64,000 nt of DNA from Osedax symbiont Rs1 (GTDB lineage: Bacteria; Pseudomonadota; Gammaproteobacteria; Pseudomonadales; Balneatricaceae). Positions 9,427-19,253 of the stretch are shown here, piece after piece. Position 1 is the first letter of the stretch. Each line of letters begins with the position of its first letter. Both the position numbers and the translations under genes were made by a program. A model generated the notes under the pieces. That model saw only the letters and a program-made list of their open reading frames with translations, made no database searches and was not told the DNA's origin. The stretch is taken from positions 30,174-94,173 of the forward strand of contig ASZJ01000110.1 of NCBI GenBank assembly GCA_000416275.1, in the 5' to 3' direction.

Positions 9427-10203
9427 ATGTCTGAAAAGCTGCCAATCAGAATTCGTTCATCAGAAATGAAAAATGAGATTCCGTTTGTCACTTGGGTCCT
9501 GCCTGAAGTGGGTAGCAGCCATGTGATTGGACTGCATACCAAAGAAGATTCTGCCGCTGTCGAAGATCCAGATGTGACAGTGCTTGAAGATGAGGTTGAC
9601 TCCGCTTCGCATATGACACTGGCTGAAATAGAAGTGATTCGTGAGCAGGCCTATGAAGAAGGTTTTACAAAAGGTCGCGAAGACGGTAAGATTTTTGGTG
9701 AAAAAGAAGGTGAGCAAAAAGGTCTGCAGCAAGGTTTAGAGAAAGCCCAGCAAAAAATTAGCGATCAGATGGCACTATTGCAGATAGCCATTGACTCTCT
9801 ACAAGATCCGCTGGAGCAGCAGCGGCAAAAAATCACCGAATTGTTGGTCGAAATGGTAGAGCATGTATCCGCTGCGGTGATTGATTTTGAGGTTAAAGCA
9901 AACCCAGAAATCGTGGTGAAAGCCTTTAGTAAAGCTTTGGAAATACTGCCTAAGCAAGCCGATGAAGTGACTATTAACATCAATCCCGCAGATCGCGACC
10001 TCATTGAAGACGCTATTTCTAGAAAAAATTCTCATTGGCAAGTAGTGCCCGACGAGGATGTTTCACAAGGTGGCTGCACGATAAAAACCGGCGCCAGCTT
10101 AATTGATTTTCAATTAGATAGCCGCTTTCAAGATGTTGTGGAAGAACTGTACAAAAGGCTCGATGAAAATCCGTTAGATCTACTAGCGGCTGAGAATGAT
10201 TAA
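9427..10203 (+). CDS. fliH: Flagellar export regulator FliH
   Basis: A 258-aa FliH, the negative regulator and peripheral stalk partner of the FliI ATPase. The central part shows the family's glycine-repeat helix (EEGFTKGREDGKIFGEKEGE, residues about 78-97). The C-terminal V-ATPase-E-like domain (about 130-245) contains SQGGCTIKTGASLIDFQLDSRF. It lies in fliEFGHIJ order between fliG and fliI. Confidence 0.94.
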   Translation: MSEKLPIRIRSSEMKNEIPFVTWVLPEVGSSHVIGLHTKEDSAAVEDPDVTVLEDEVDSASHMTLAEIEVIREQAYEEGFTKGREDGKIFGEKEGEQKGLQQGLEKAQQKISDQMALLQIAIDSLQDPLEQQRQKITELLVEMVEHVSAAVIDFEVKANPEIVVKAFSKALEILPKQADEVTININPADRDLIEDAISRKNSHWQVVPDEDVSQGGCTIKTGASLIDFQLDSRFQDVVEELYKRLDENPLDLLAAEND

Positions 10204-10251
10204 TTAATCTAGCAAAATTATTGAGTCGGCCATTGGCTGACTCAAGATTGG

Positions 10252-11616
10252 ATGACTGCTTTGACTCTACTTAAAAAAATCAAATCACTAAACAGCTCTT
10301 TCACTCCCCCCGCTCCTAAAATTGAAGGTTATATAGTGCGCTTGATTGGCATGACTATCGAGGCGCGTGGGCTGGAAGTCGCTATCGGCGATAACTGTCA
10401 AATAATTCTTGATGCAGACAGTGGTATCGAAGCCGAAGTGGTGGGTTTTTCCGGAGACAGTATTTTCTTGATGCCACTGCAGCCAGTTGAAGGTCTAGTT
10501 GCTGGAGCGCGAGTAGTACCTTTAGGCGCCGCGCGCGAAGTGCCAGTTGGCAATGGTCTGTTGGGGCGGGTCATTAACGGCGTTGGTGAGCCTCTAGATT
10601 CACTGGGGCCGCTGGATGTTGAGAAGCGGGTATCTTTAAGTGGCGAGGCCATTAATCCATTAGATCGCTACCCTATTAGCGAGCCGTTAAATGTTGGTAT
10701 TCGCGCTATTAATGCGCTGCTTACTGTCGGTAAGGGCCAGCGAATTGGCTTGTTTGCCGGTTCAGGTGTCGGAAAATCAGTGCTTTTGGGAATGATGACC
10801 CGCGCCACAGATGCGGATATAACAGTAGTGGGGCTGATTGGAGAACGTGGTCGAGAAGTTAAAGAATTTATTGAGCACAACTTGGGGGCTGAGGGAATGG
10901 CTAGGGCCGTGGTGGTCGCTTCGCCCGCTGATGACTCGCCACTGATGCGGCTCAGAGCTTCGCAGCTCTGCACCCGTATTGCTGAATACTATCGCAGCCA
11001 GGGCAAAAGCGTTCTGCTATTGGTTGATTCTCTGACGCGCTACGCGCAAGCGCAGCGTGAAATAGCTCTGGCGATAGGCGAGCCTCCAGCCACCAAAGGT
11101 TACCCGCCCTCGGTGTTTTCAAAATTACCCAAGCTAGTGGAAAGGGCAGGTAACGATGCAGAGGGGAAGGGCTCAATCACCGCCTTTTATACAGTGCTTA
11201 CCGAAGGGGATGATCAGCAAGATCCAATCGCCGATGCCGCGCGGGCTATTTTAGACGGCCATATAGTCTTATCCAGATCACTCGCAGAGCAAGGGCATTA
11301 TCCCGCGATCGATATAGAAGCTTCTATCAGTCGTGCAATGCCGCAGATAGTTGATGAACAGCATTTAGCTGCCGCGATGCGCTTCAGACAGTTAATGTCA
11401 AAATATAGTCAGAATGAGGACTTAATCGCGATTGGTGCCTATGTTGCCGGCAGCGATCCTGATACCGATAGCGCGATCAGCTCAATGCCTACTATGCGCA
11501 AATTTTTACAGCAGGGGTTAAAAGAATCGGTAGGCTTAAAAGAGAGTAAGAACTGGTTAAATATAGCACTGCAGCCAGTTAATCCGGTAGTCGGAACGGT
11601 CGGTAATTTACAGTGA
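10252..11616 (+). CDS. fliI: Flagellum-specific export ATPase FliI
   Basis: A 454-aa F1-beta-like ATPase with Walker A ([11 protein letters not shown]), the Walker B region ([26 protein letters not shown]) and the type III export signature [16 protein letters not shown]. It energises unfolding and entry of flagellar export substrates at the cytoplasmic side of the gate. The TGA stop overlaps the probable GTG start of fliJ (GTGA). Confidence 0.97.
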   Translation: MTALTLLKKIKSLNSSFTPPAPKIEGYIVRLIGMTIEARGLEVAIGDNCQIILDADSGIEAEVVGFSGDSIFLMPLQPVEGLVAGARVVPLGAAREVPVGNGLLGRVINGVGEPLDSLGPLDVEKRVSLSGEAINPLDRYPISEPLNVGIRAINALLTVGKGQRIGLFAGSGVGKSVLLGMMTRATDADITVVGLIGERGREVKEFIEHNLGAEGMARAVVVASPADDSPLMRLRASQLCTRIAEYYRSQGKSVLLLVDSLTRYAQAQREIALAIGEPPATKGYPPSVFSKLPKLVERAGNDAEGKGSITAFYTVLTEGDDQQDPIADAARAILDGHIVLSRSLAEQGHYPAIDIEASISRAMPQIVDEQHLAAAMRFRQLMSKYSQNEDLIAIGAYVAGSDPDTDSAISSMPTMRKFLQQGLKESVGLKESKNWLNIALQPVNPVVGTVGNLQ

Positions 11617-12067
11617 AAAAAAAGCGCTCAGCCAGGCTCTCGGTAGTGATGGATGTAGAGGAGAGAAAAAAAAAGAGGCGGACAAGTTTCTAGCTGACCA
11701 CATTAAGCGTGTCGAAAATGACAAAATTCAGCTTGCGCAGCTGGAAAATTATTTGACCGAGTATCAAGCAGAGTATCAAGTTAATTGTAAAAAAGGGATA
11801 AGCGTTCAGCAGCTGACAAGTTACCAGGCGTTTATGATAAAAATCGGCAAGGTCATCCAGCAGCATAAAGAGTCAATGAAAATCAATATTGAACAATTAG
11901 CGGGTGTGAGGGTATATTGGTCAAAGATCTATGCTCGGCGCAATGCGATCGGCTCTTTAATTAGCAAAATTAAAAATCAAGAGCTAGAGGCGGAAGAAAA
12001 GTCATTGCAAAAAATGATTGACGAGGCCTCGCTTTTAAAACTCAGCAGAAACCCGAAAAAGTTATAG
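11613..12067 (+). pseudogene. fliJ: Flagellar export chaperone FliJ, frameshifted in an A9 tract
   Basis: The N-terminus begins at GTG 11613 ([20 protein letters not shown]) in one frame. The rest (EADKFLADHIKRVENDK ... KSLQKMIDEASLLKLSRNPKKL) continues in another frame. The switch falls in a run of nine A at 11666-11674; ten A would join both parts into 151 residues, normal for FliJ (about 147). Unslipped translation stops at TAG 11691 after 26 residues. The coiled-coil composition and position directly after fliI identify FliJ, an escort and stalk protein of the export ATPase. The shift may be a sequencing error, a true mutation, or bypassed by slippage on the A tract. The downstream part alone has a weak TTG at 11753. 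Confidence 0.85.
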
Positions 12068-12141
12068 TTTTTGAGTAATTCACTCATCCAAATTGTCCTA
12101 CCGGTCTTCATAATTAAGCAAAATATTAATATTTAAAATAT

Positions 12142-12157
12142 TGGCATCTATTTTGCA
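12142..12157 (+). promoter_or_regulatory. Sigma54 promoter upstream of fliK
   Basis: TTGGCATCTATTTTGCAT has GG (12143-12144) and GC (12155-12156) separated by ten bases and matches TGGCAC-N5-TTGCA at all but one conserved position. Predicted transcription would begin about 12 bases downstream, just ahead of the fliK start at 12193. Confidence 0.8.
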
Positions 12158-12192
12158 TTATATTGATATTTACCTATTTATGGAATATGACG

Positions 12193-14268
12193 ATGGCAGC
12201 ATCAATATCACCAATATCTATAGCAGCGCCCGCTGAATTAATAGCTCCCCAAGCGGCGACCGCTAGCGCTTCTAGTCAAAAGAAAGGTGCTTTTAAATCG
12301 GAATTGAATTATGCCTCTAACAATGTGCAAAAAAAGCAGCAAGCTTCCTCTAAAACTGTTGATCAGTCCGTAGATCAGAAAAAAAGTGTAGAAAATTCAA
12401 AAGTTAAGTCATCTGAAGTAGCTGCTTCAGAAAAGACTAAGAGCCCAGTTAATGCCAATTTACGAGATAAAAATACTATTGCTGATGAGGTCTCTCAGAC
12501 GGTCACTAACCCTGAAAGCCCTCAAAGTCAGCAAGTACATCCACAGGAAGTTACTCCCGGTAAAGAGGGGGAGTTGCTAGCTGTGAAAATCGGCGTCGAG
12601 GGACAGTCGTTGCCGACAAGTGGCGAAATGTTGCCGCAAAATATCTCAGTGGCGCTTCCCCCTGTCGTTGACTTGGCGAGTGTGCAACAAGTTAGTCAAA
12701 TACCGGTAGTAGTGCCAACAGTAGAGCCAACAGTAGTGCCATCAAGTGCTGTTCAAGGGACAGCAGCTAATCAAGTTTCAGCAGTACTGACGACCGGAGA
12801 GAAAACTCAAGTAATCCCCGCTCACATCAATCGGCCCCAAGCAGTGCCAGCTTCTGTTCAGCCGGCCTTAGCTGCGCCGATTGCAGGCGAAGAGGTAGCG
12901 ACCAATAAGCCGCAGTCTAGCCCGTCGCCGACCCCTGGCGGGAACGTCAATACAGTACCGGGCGGTAATCGGTCTGATCTAGCCAAAATCAGCGCGGTCG
13001 ATGTGGCAGATAAGCCGATAAGTGCTGCCATAAATACTAGTAAAAATAGCGCTGAGATCATACCCCCAGTGGTCCAACCTACTGTTCAGCGTGAGCAAAA
13101 TTTGAGTTCAGAAGTTGTTGAAAAAGCAACTGCGATGAAGTTAAGTAGTGCTGCAATCGCGGAGCGGGAAACAGTGGCTAAAAGCGGCGCTAATAACTTG
13201 CCAGAAGAAGTTAAAGCCGATCCAGTAGTTGCTACTAGCAAGGATATCACCAGTCAAAAAACAGTTGCAGTACCAACGGATACGGTTAATTCACAAAAAA
13301 CAGAGACTGCTGTAAGTCAGACTGCTGAAGTTAAAGCTGACAGCCAAATATCAGCAGTGGTCACTGCAGCGCATGATAAACAGCAGGGCGAAGTTATTGC
13401 TAAAGCAGAAGTTGTTGTACCTGCCGTGGGCATTTCTGAGCTTAAAGCTGTAGAGCCTAAAGTAACCAACGCTGCTGTAGCAGTTGCAGTGGCAAATAAT
13501 AAAGATGAACAGGGAGGGCGTAGCGAAAAACCAATAGCCAATGAGTTTGCGATAAATAGTGCAAGCACTGAAGCAAAGAAATCAAACCCGGCGGTTAGTC
13601 AGTCGATAGGTAGTGCCCCGATAACGACTACTCCACAACAGGGGGCTATCGAGCAAAATATCTCTCTCAATCAAACTTTAGATAAATTACGGGCTGGTGT
13701 TGATACTACAGCAGTGCCAAAGGAAGACGGCAGTGATGTAAAAACCGCGGCAGGCAAATCAGCGGTAGCCAGTGAAGTTATTCAGCAGCTCTCGCATTTA
13801 CAGACTAACTTGCGCACTACTAGCCCAATACAAATGCAAATGCCCGCCAATACACCTCCCACCGCTAGCAACTGGGGGAAAGCGGTGGCTGATAAAGTTT
13901 ATATCGCAGCCTCACAGAACTTAAGGGTGGCGAATATTCAATTGGATCCGCCCGAATTAGGCGCTCTGCAGGTACGCTTGCAAGTGACGGGTCCCGATCA
14001 GCAGATGACTGTTTCCTTTAGTTCTCCACATGCCTCGGTTAGAGATGCGTTAGAGCAACAGCTACCACGATTAAGAGAAATGCTAGAAGAGCAGGGGATT
14101 AATCTAGGCGAGTCTTCAGTCAATGACCAGCACAAGCAGAGCGATAGAGATTCTGATGCATCGCAACTAGCTAATCGGGCCGGCTATTCAGAGCACTCTG
14201 ATGATAACTCGGTAGTTAACCCTTTAAATACCCAGGGAACCTTAGCTCTAGTTGATTTCTACGCTTAA
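12193..14268 (+). CDS. fliK: Flagellar hook-length control protein FliK
   Basis: About 691 residues. The conserved FliK C-terminal domain (residues about 565-660) contains LRVANIQLDPPELGALQVRLQ and VRDALEQQLPRLREMLEEQGINL. The long N-terminal part is a low-complexity Ala/Val/Ser/Lys/Gln-rich molecular ruler. FliK is secreted through the export gate and switches it from hook to filament substrates. The start at 12193 was preferred to earlier in-frame codons because the sigma54 promoter lies immediately upstream and GGAA precedes it at seven bases; ATG 12187 is the alternative. It is longer than enterobacterial FliK, which is common for ruler regions. Confidence 0.9.
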   Translation: MAASISPISIAAPAELIAPQAATASASSQKKGAFKSELNYASNNVQKKQQASSKTVDQSVDQKKSVENSKVKSSEVAASEKTKSPVNANLRDKNTIADEVSQTVTNPESPQSQQVHPQEVTPGKEGELLAVKIGVEGQSLPTSGEMLPQNISVALPPVVDLASVQQVSQIPVVVPTVEPTVVPSSAVQGTAANQVSAVLTTGEKTQVIPAHINRPQAVPASVQPALAAPIAGEEVATNKPQSSPSPTPGGNVNTVPGGNRSDLAKISAVDVADKPISAAINTSKNSAEIIPPVVQPTVQREQNLSSEVVEKATAMKLSSAAIAERETVAKSGANNLPEEVKADPVVATSKDITSQKTVAVPTDTVNSQKTETAVSQTAEVKADSQISAVVTAAHDKQQGEVIAKAEVVVPAVGISELKAVEPKVTNAAVAVAVANNKDEQGGRSEKPIANEFAINSASTEAKKSNPAVSQSIGSAPITTTPQQGAIEQNISLNQTLDKLRAGVDTTAVPKEDGSDVKTAAGKSAVASEVIQQLSHLQTNLRTTSPIQMQMPANTPPTASNWGKAVADKVYIAASQNLRVANIQLDPPELGALQVRLQVTGPDQQMTVSFSSPHASVRDALEQQLPRLREMLEEQGINLGESSVNDQHKQSDRDSDASQLANRAGYSEHSDDNSVVNPLNTQGTLALVDFYA

Positions 14269-14802
14269 CCTTATCCTGAATCAGTGGCTGCATCGCATAT
14301 TACAAGCTATTGATTCTGCAGCGGCTAAAATATGGCTTACTTAATATATGGACTTACTGTATGCCTGCATTTGTTGAGCGAATGCAGGGCGCATATGAGC
14401 TTGTCGCTAAGATATTTCAATTCCACTGTACAGCCAATATTTTACACTCAGTCTGCACTTGGAAGTCGCTGATTCAGAAATATGATTAACTTTGTTATAT
14501 TTGTCGATAGCTGTATAAAATAGGGTGCTATTTTAATTATGTCAAATAAATTAAAATAGCCGTTTAACTTCTTGAAATGTAGCTGAAATCATATGTTTTC
14601 AGGCGAGTATGAATTTTCAATTCTAAGTATTTCCCTTTATAATTGATTTAAGCGATCCTTGTCACTGGAAATAGCCTATTATAATGGGCTATATTTACGT
14701 TTTATAAGGCTTTATTTTTAATCTATGCTTAGTCTGTATGATACTTAGAAAAGTGTCCGTATAAAAAATAATTTTCTACAAGTGCAATATTAGGGGTATA
14801 AA
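14269..14802. other. Intergenic region fliK-fliL
   Basis: A 534-base gap without a gene. It holds one copy of the dispersed inverted-repeat element (14274-14480). A possible sigma70 promoter for fliL follows (TTGTCA 14659, TATAAT 14680), but its spacer of 15 is short, so it is uncertain. I found no GG-N10-GC sigma54 match here. Confidence 0.5.
14274..14480 (+). repeat. Dispersed inverted-repeat element, copy 2
   Basis: About 207 bp. The left end is TCCTGAATCAGTGGCTGCA and the right end GGAAGTCGCTGATTCAGAA, matching the terminal repeats of the copies at 5942, 40099 and 48322. The right half shares TTTCAATTCCACTGTA and CCAATATTTTACACTC with the copy at 40099 read in reverse. A central hairpin (GCCTGCATT / AATGCAGGGC) lies near 14361-14392. 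Confidence 0.75.
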
Positions 14803-15312
14803 ATGGCTGACGATAAACCGGCTGACGATTCACAGGAAGCACCTAAAAAATCTAACAAGATGTTAGTTATTATCATAGCTGCAGTTGTGGTGTTACTAGG
14901 CGGTGGTGGTGCGGGTTATTTTTTCTTGATGGGATCCGGCTCAGCGGAAGAAGAAGTGGTTGAAGAGGTTAGATTGCCAGCGGTATACACTAAAATCCGC
15001 ACTAAAAGTGGCAGGCCTATGTTCGTCGCAACTCTATTATCAGATGATGATCGCGCACATTATCTGCAAGCTTATGTGGTGGCGAAGAGTAGAGATCCAC
15101 TCGCAGCTCCAGCGTTGGAAAAGCATATGCCATTAATTGTCTCTAGATTAAATACCATGTTTTCAACCCAAGAATTTGCTAAGCTAAGCAGTCTTGAAGC
15201 TAAGCAGCAGTTAAGAAGCGATGCGACCAAATTAATTCAGGGGATACTGAAGCAGCGCATCAAAGTGTCGGGAATCGAAGAGGTCCTGTTTACTAATTTT
15301 GTAATGCAATAG
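14803..15312 (+). CDS. fliL: Flagellar basal body-associated protein FliL
   Basis: A 169-aa FliL. It has a short charged cytoplasmic N-terminus, one membrane helix (residues about 20-43, MLVIIIAAVVVLLGGGGAGYFFL), then the periplasmic FliL domain ending in IEEVLFTNFVMQ, the usual terminus. It associates with the stator around the motor and supports torque. First gene of the fliLMNOPQR-flhB run. The ATG follows AGGGG. Confidence 0.95.
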   Translation: MADDKPADDSQEAPKKSNKMLVIIIAAVVVLLGGGGAGYFFLMGSGSAEEEVVEEVRLPAVYTKIRTKSGRPMFVATLLSDDDRAHYLQAYVVAKSRDPLAAPALEKHMPLIVSRLNTMFSTQEFAKLSSLEAKQQLRSDATKLIQGILKQRIKVSGIEEVLFTNFVMQ

Positions 15313-15373
15313 TGGCACTTAACTTTATAATGACCAATAACGAATTAATTAGCCTAGTAAGGCAGATAACTTA

Positions 15374-16357
15374 ATGTCAGTAAAAGATTTACTTTCTCAA
15401 GACGAAATTGATGCTCTGTTACATGGTGCGGATGACAGTGCAGATTCTTCTACAGATGATGCGGATGATGGTGAAGATGCCGATGGCGTTCGCGCTTATG
15501 ACCTAGCCAGTAATGATCGGGTTGTTCGCGGTAGAATGCCCACTTTAGAATTGATCAATGAGCGCTTTGCGCGCAACGCCCGCAATAGTATTTACAACTT
15601 ATTGCGAAGTGCTGCCGATGTGGCCGTTGAAGATGTGCAGTTTTTAAAATACGGCGATTATATTCATACGCTGTATGTCCCCAGTAGTATGTGTGTGATG
15701 AGAGTTGAGCCTTTTAAAGGCGCTGGTCTTTTTATCTTAGATGCCAAATTGGTGTTTAAGCTGGTAGATAATTTTTATGGTGGTGATGGCCGGCATGCAA
15801 AAATTGAGGGCCGTGATTTTACTCCCACTGAAAACAGATTAGTGTTCAAACTGCTGGAATCATTTTTTAGAGACCTTCACGATGCATGGGAACCGGTGGT
15901 CGCGCTTAAATTTAAGCGTGTTGGTCATGAAGTAAACCCCAGTATGGCGAATATGATTAATCAATCTGATGTAGTCGTCGTCAGTACTTTTCAGGTCGAT
16001 CTAGAAAGCGGTACTAGTCAATTCCATGTCGTATATCCCTATGCGATGTTAGAGCCGATTAAAGATTTATTAGTCTCTGGCAGCCAAAAAGAAGAATCTA
16101 ATGAAGATGAGCGTTGGCAAGAGTCTTTGCAGCGTGAATTAGTGATGTCAAGTGTGCCATTAAACATGACGATCGCTCAAAGAGAGGTAACTCTTGCCGA
16201 TATTATTGAGTTGCGGGAGGGAGATGTTATCCCGGTAGAAATTCCTGAGCTGTTAGAGTTAAAGGCCAACCGAGTGCCTATTTTTACCTGTAAATTAGGG
16301 ACATCAAGAGGTAATTTAGCGGTGAAAATAGTTAAAAAAATTGATCATACAGAGTGA
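15374..16357 (+). CDS. fliM: Flagellar motor switch protein FliM
   Basis: A 327-aa FliM. The N-terminal CheY-P-binding motif (LLSQDEIDALL, residues 6-16) is followed by the CheC-like middle domain (with the GG-containing loop NFYGGDGR) and a C-terminal SpoA domain that pairs with FliN. It builds the C ring and receives the chemotaxis signal. Confidence 0.97.
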   Translation: MSVKDLLSQDEIDALLHGADDSADSSTDDADDGEDADGVRAYDLASNDRVVRGRMPTLELINERFARNARNSIYNLLRSAADVAVEDVQFLKYGDYIHTLYVPSSMCVMRVEPFKGAGLFILDAKLVFKLVDNFYGGDGRHAKIEGRDFTPTENRLVFKLLESFFRDLHDAWEPVVALKFKRVGHEVNPSMANMINQSDVVVVSTFQVDLESGTSQFHVVYPYAMLEPIKDLLVSGSQKEESNEDERWQESLQRELVMSSVPLNMTIAQREVTLADIIELREGDVIPVEIPELLELKANRVPIFTCKLGTSRGNLAVKIVKKIDHTE

Positions 16358-16416
16358 TATTAAATGGGTTTTATAAGTAGTAATTTGAAACTAAATAGCG
16401 GTGGTACGGAGTCGGC

Positions 16417-16854
16417 ATGAGTGATGAAACTGATAATGCAGAAGATCAAGAGTCCATGGCTGATGATTGGGCGGCCGCTATGGAAGAGCAAGGTGGCGAT
16501 TCGGCAGGGATAGATGTAGACATAGACGACATCAATGCACAGGCGCAGCCGGTGGAGCTGGACGAATTAAATGATGAGGCAATTCCACTCGGTGATCCTA
16601 AATTAGATTTGATTCTCGATATACCGGTGACCATTTCGATGGAAGTGGGTAGCACTGAAATTGCGATCCGCAACTTGTTACAGTTAAGTCAAGGTTCGGT
16701 TGTCGAGCTAGATCGGGTTGCTGGTGAACCACTGGATGTGAAAGTCAATGGTACTTTGATCGCGCACGGGGAAGTAGTGGTAGTTAATGATAAATACGGG
16801 ATTAGATTGACGGATGTGATTAGTCCCCAAGAAAGAATTAAGCGTATACGTTAA
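16417..16854 (+). CDS. fliN: Flagellar motor switch protein FliN
   Basis: A 145-aa FliN with an acidic, variable N-terminal part and a SpoA domain (about residues 65-145: LILDIPVTISMEVGSTEIAI ... LDVKVNGTLIAHGEVVVVNDKYGIRLTDV). It forms the base of the C ring with FliM and docks FliH. The stop shares its last base with the fliO start (TAATG). Confidence 0.97.
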   Translation: MSDETDNAEDQESMADDWAAAMEEQGGDSAGIDVDIDDINAQAQPVELDELNDEAIPLGDPKLDLILDIPVTISMEVGSTEIAIRNLLQLSQGSVVELDRVAGEPLDVKVNGTLIAHGEVVVVNDKYGIRLTDVISPQERIKRIR

Positions 16855-17408
16855 TGTATAAACACTTTTACCGGTCTCCATTAACCACTAAAATTCCACT
16901 TTTGATTGGCCTATTTATCGCTATGTTTTACGCTGGATCTGCGCCGACAGCTGAAGTGAAAGTGGCTGACAGTCTCAAAGTTGAGCTGCTTTCTCCCACC
17001 CCGATAGGCAGTTCAGTGTGGCAAATGGCGCTGGGTTTAGTGGCGGTCTTAGTGGTAATTTTTTTGCTGGCCTGGCTAATGCGTCGTGTCACAGGTCTGC
17101 AAAATGCTCGCGGCCATATTAAAATAATCAGTGCGATCAATGTCGGTACTCGTGAGAGAGCGGTTTTAATCGAAGTTGCTGGTGAACAGCTGTTGTTGGG
17201 AGTGGCAGCGGGGCGAGTTAACCTATTGCATAAGATAAGTACGCCTATTCCAACGGCTAAAACCGCTGCTGTCAGTCCGGATAAAACTAAGCTAGATTTT
17301 TCTAGTAGTTTACAAAATGCCGTGGAAAAGTTAAAGCAAGCTTCTATTAATAGCACTAATAGCACCGAAAATAGCACTGATCTAAGCGCTAATAAAACCA
17401 ACAACTAA
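16854..17408 (+). CDS. fliO: Flagellar biosynthesis protein FliO
   Basis: A 184-aa FliO, a membrane protein that helps assemble the FliP ring of the export gate. Two hydrophobic stretches are seen, about residues 16-30 and 57-78 ([20 protein letters not shown]). The cytoplasmic FliO domain follows ([21 protein letters not shown]). The tail is rich in Ser, Thr and Asn. It overlaps fliN and fliP by one base each. Confidence 0.93.
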   Translation: MYKHFYRSPLTTKIPLLIGLFIAMFYAGSAPTAEVKVADSLKVELLSPTPIGSSVWQMALGLVAVLVVIFLLAWLMRRVTGLQNARGHIKIISAINVGTRERAVLIEVAGEQLLLGVAAGRVNLLHKISTPIPTAKTAAVSPDKTKLDFSSSLQNAVEKLKQASINSTNSTENSTDLSANKTNN

Positions 17409-18178
17409 TGATTTGTATAGATAGGATTACGCCTTTAATGAGTAAGCTTTTGACAATTAGTTTGGCGCTGTTCTTTCCACAAATACTATTTGCTGCTGAT
17501 GTCGGCATCCCGGCTGTAAATTTGTCTATTGCTGAAGATGGCACGCAAAACTATTCGGTCACTATCCAAATTTTAGCATTAATGACGATGCTGACTTTCC
17601 TGCCGGCAATGGTCATGATGATGACCTCTTTTACCCGGATTATTGTGGTATTTGCAATCCTTAGGCAGGCGATGGGTTTGCAATCCACACCTTCTAACCA
17701 AGTGATGGTTGGCTTGGCGCTGTTCCTTTCCTTTTTTATTATGAGCCCTGTGTTGGATAAGGTAAATGCGCTGGCGGTGCAACCTTACCTCGACGAACAA
17801 CTGGCACCGCTGGAAGCTGTTAGAGCTGCTGAACAACCATTTCGGGAGTTTATGTTGGCGCAGACCCGAGAGTCAGATTTGAATCTATTCTTAAAAATTG
17901 CCGATATCCCCGACGTGGATTCAGCCGCTGATGTGCCATTTACTGTACTAGTACCAGCTTTCGTTACCAGCGAATTAAAAACGGCATTCCAAATTGGTTT
18001 CATGTTATTTATTCCGTTTTTAGTGATAGACTTAGTGGTCGCCAGTGTATTAATGGCGATGGGGATGATGATGCTCTCCCCAGTTATCATCTCACTTCCT
18101 TTTAAAATAATGCTGTTTGTATTGGTCGATGGGTGGGCGATGATCATCGGCACACTCGCAGCCAGTTTTAAAGTATAA
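17408..18178 (+). CDS. fliP: Flagellar export gate protein FliP
   Basis: A 256-aa FliP, core subunit of the FliPQR export gate. It has an N-terminal signal peptide (cleavage probably after LFA), the family motif [27 protein letters not shown] and C-terminal membrane helices ([25 protein letters not shown]). The start overlaps the fliO stop (TAATG); an in-frame ATG at 17438 is an alternative that gives a shorter signal peptide. Confidence 0.96.
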   Translation: MICIDRITPLMSKLLTISLALFFPQILFAADVGIPAVNLSIAEDGTQNYSVTIQILALMTMLTFLPAMVMMMTSFTRIIVVFAILRQAMGLQSTPSNQVMVGLALFLSFFIMSPVLDKVNALAVQPYLDEQLAPLEAVRAAEQPFREFMLAQTRESDLNLFLKIADIPDVDSAADVPFTVLVPAFVTSELKTAFQIGFMLFIPFLVIDLVVASVLMAMGMMMLSPVIISLPFKIMLFVLVDGWAMIIGTLAASFKV

Positions 18179-18190
18179 GGCGGCTCCTCT

Positions 18191-18463
18191 ATGACACCTC
18201 AGTATGTATTAGATCTTTTTGGCGAAGCCTTTTGGACGGTGGTAATGTTGGTCAGTATGATTGTATTGCCCAGCTTGCTAATGGGATTAGTGATCGCCAC
18301 TTTTCAGGCTGCAACCCAAATAAACGAGCAGACGCTGAGCTTTTTGCCGCGCTTACTAGTGATTATCTTCGTCATAATGATCATGGGACCGTGGATGGTA
18401 ACTAAGTTGACAGATGTCTTTAAATTGATTTTTAGCGCTATCCCCATAGTCATAGGCCTGTAA
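18191..18463 (+). CDS. fliQ: Flagellar export gate protein FliQ
   Basis: A 90-aa FliQ with two membrane helices (about residues 14-38 and 52-75) and the family core IATFQAATQINEQTLSFLPR. It is part of the FliPQR gate. Length and position between fliP and fliR are canonical. Confidence 0.97.
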   Translation: MTPQYVLDLFGEAFWTVVMLVSMIVLPSLLMGLVIATFQAATQINEQTLSFLPRLLVIIFVIMIMGPWMVTKLTDVFKLIFSAIPIVIGL

Positions 18464-18466
18464 GTA

Positions 18467-19243
18467 ATGTTAGATCTCAGCTTTCTGCAAATAGAGCAGA
18501 TGGTAGGAGATTTTCTATTGCCTTTCTTTCGGATCGCCGCCTTTATGATGTCGATGCCACTTATTAGTACTCAGTATGTACCAAAGACCATTAGATTGAG
18601 CTTAGCGATTGTTTTTAGTATGGCTATTGTCCCCACTTTACCGGCACTGCCGCTGATTGACGGTTTGTCATTAACCACCTACTTGCTGGTTATTGAACAA
18701 ATGTTGGTGGGCGTTGCGCTTGGATTTTCTCTGCATGTGATGTTTCAAATATTTGCCATTGGTGGACAAATGATTGCCAATCAGATGGGATTGGGTTTCG
18801 CATCGGTGAACGATCCGGCTAACGGCGTGTCAATTGTTGTGGTCGGACAATATTATATGATGTTGTCAATGATGCTGTTTATTACCATGAATGGGCATTT
18901 AATTATGTTCCAAACCTTAGCGCAGAGTTTTAGTGTATTGCCGGTGGGTGTTTCAGCTTTAACTCATATCGATTTTATGTTGATAGCGAAGTCGGGTACT
19001 TGGATGTTTCAATCTGCGGTAGTGATGGCTTTACCGGCAGTTACTGCACTTTTGATCGTCAATGTCTCTTTTGGAGTGATGAGTAAAGCGGCGCCGCAAT
19101 TAAATATAATTGCGGTAGGATTCCCCTTTACCATGACTTTGGGTATATTTATTACCTGGATGACTTTTTCCGGATTTTTAAATCAATTCGAACGTTTTAG
19201 CGCTTATGCTCTCGCCTTTGCAGGCCGAGTAATTATCCCATAA
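18467..19243 (+). CDS. fliR: Flagellar export gate protein FliR
   Basis: A 258-aa polytopic FliR with the conserved segments FRIAAFMMSMPLIST, GQMIANQMGLGFASVNDP and SKAAPQLNIIAVGFP. It is the single-copy subunit of the FliPQR gate and contacts FlhB. It starts three bases after fliQ. Confidence 0.97.
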   Translation: MLDLSFLQIEQMVGDFLLPFFRIAAFMMSMPLISTQYVPKTIRLSLAIVFSMAIVPTLPALPLIDGLSLTTYLLVIEQMLVGVALGFSLHVMFQIFAIGGQMIANQMGLGFASVNDPANGVSIVVVGQYYMMLSMMLFITMNGHLIMFQTLAQSFSVLPVGVSALTHIDFMLIAKSGTWMFQSAVVMALPAVTALLIVNVSFGVMSKAAPQLNIIAVGFPFTMTLGIFITWMTFSGFLNQFERFSAYALAFAGRVIIP

Positions 19244-19253
19244 TGAGGCACTA

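Noticed and set aside
14274..14480. Possible integron attC site, because the element has inverted ends and a central hairpin
   Set aside because: The ends lack the RYYYAAC / GTTRRRY core sites, no integrase is nearby, and copies are not between cassettes.
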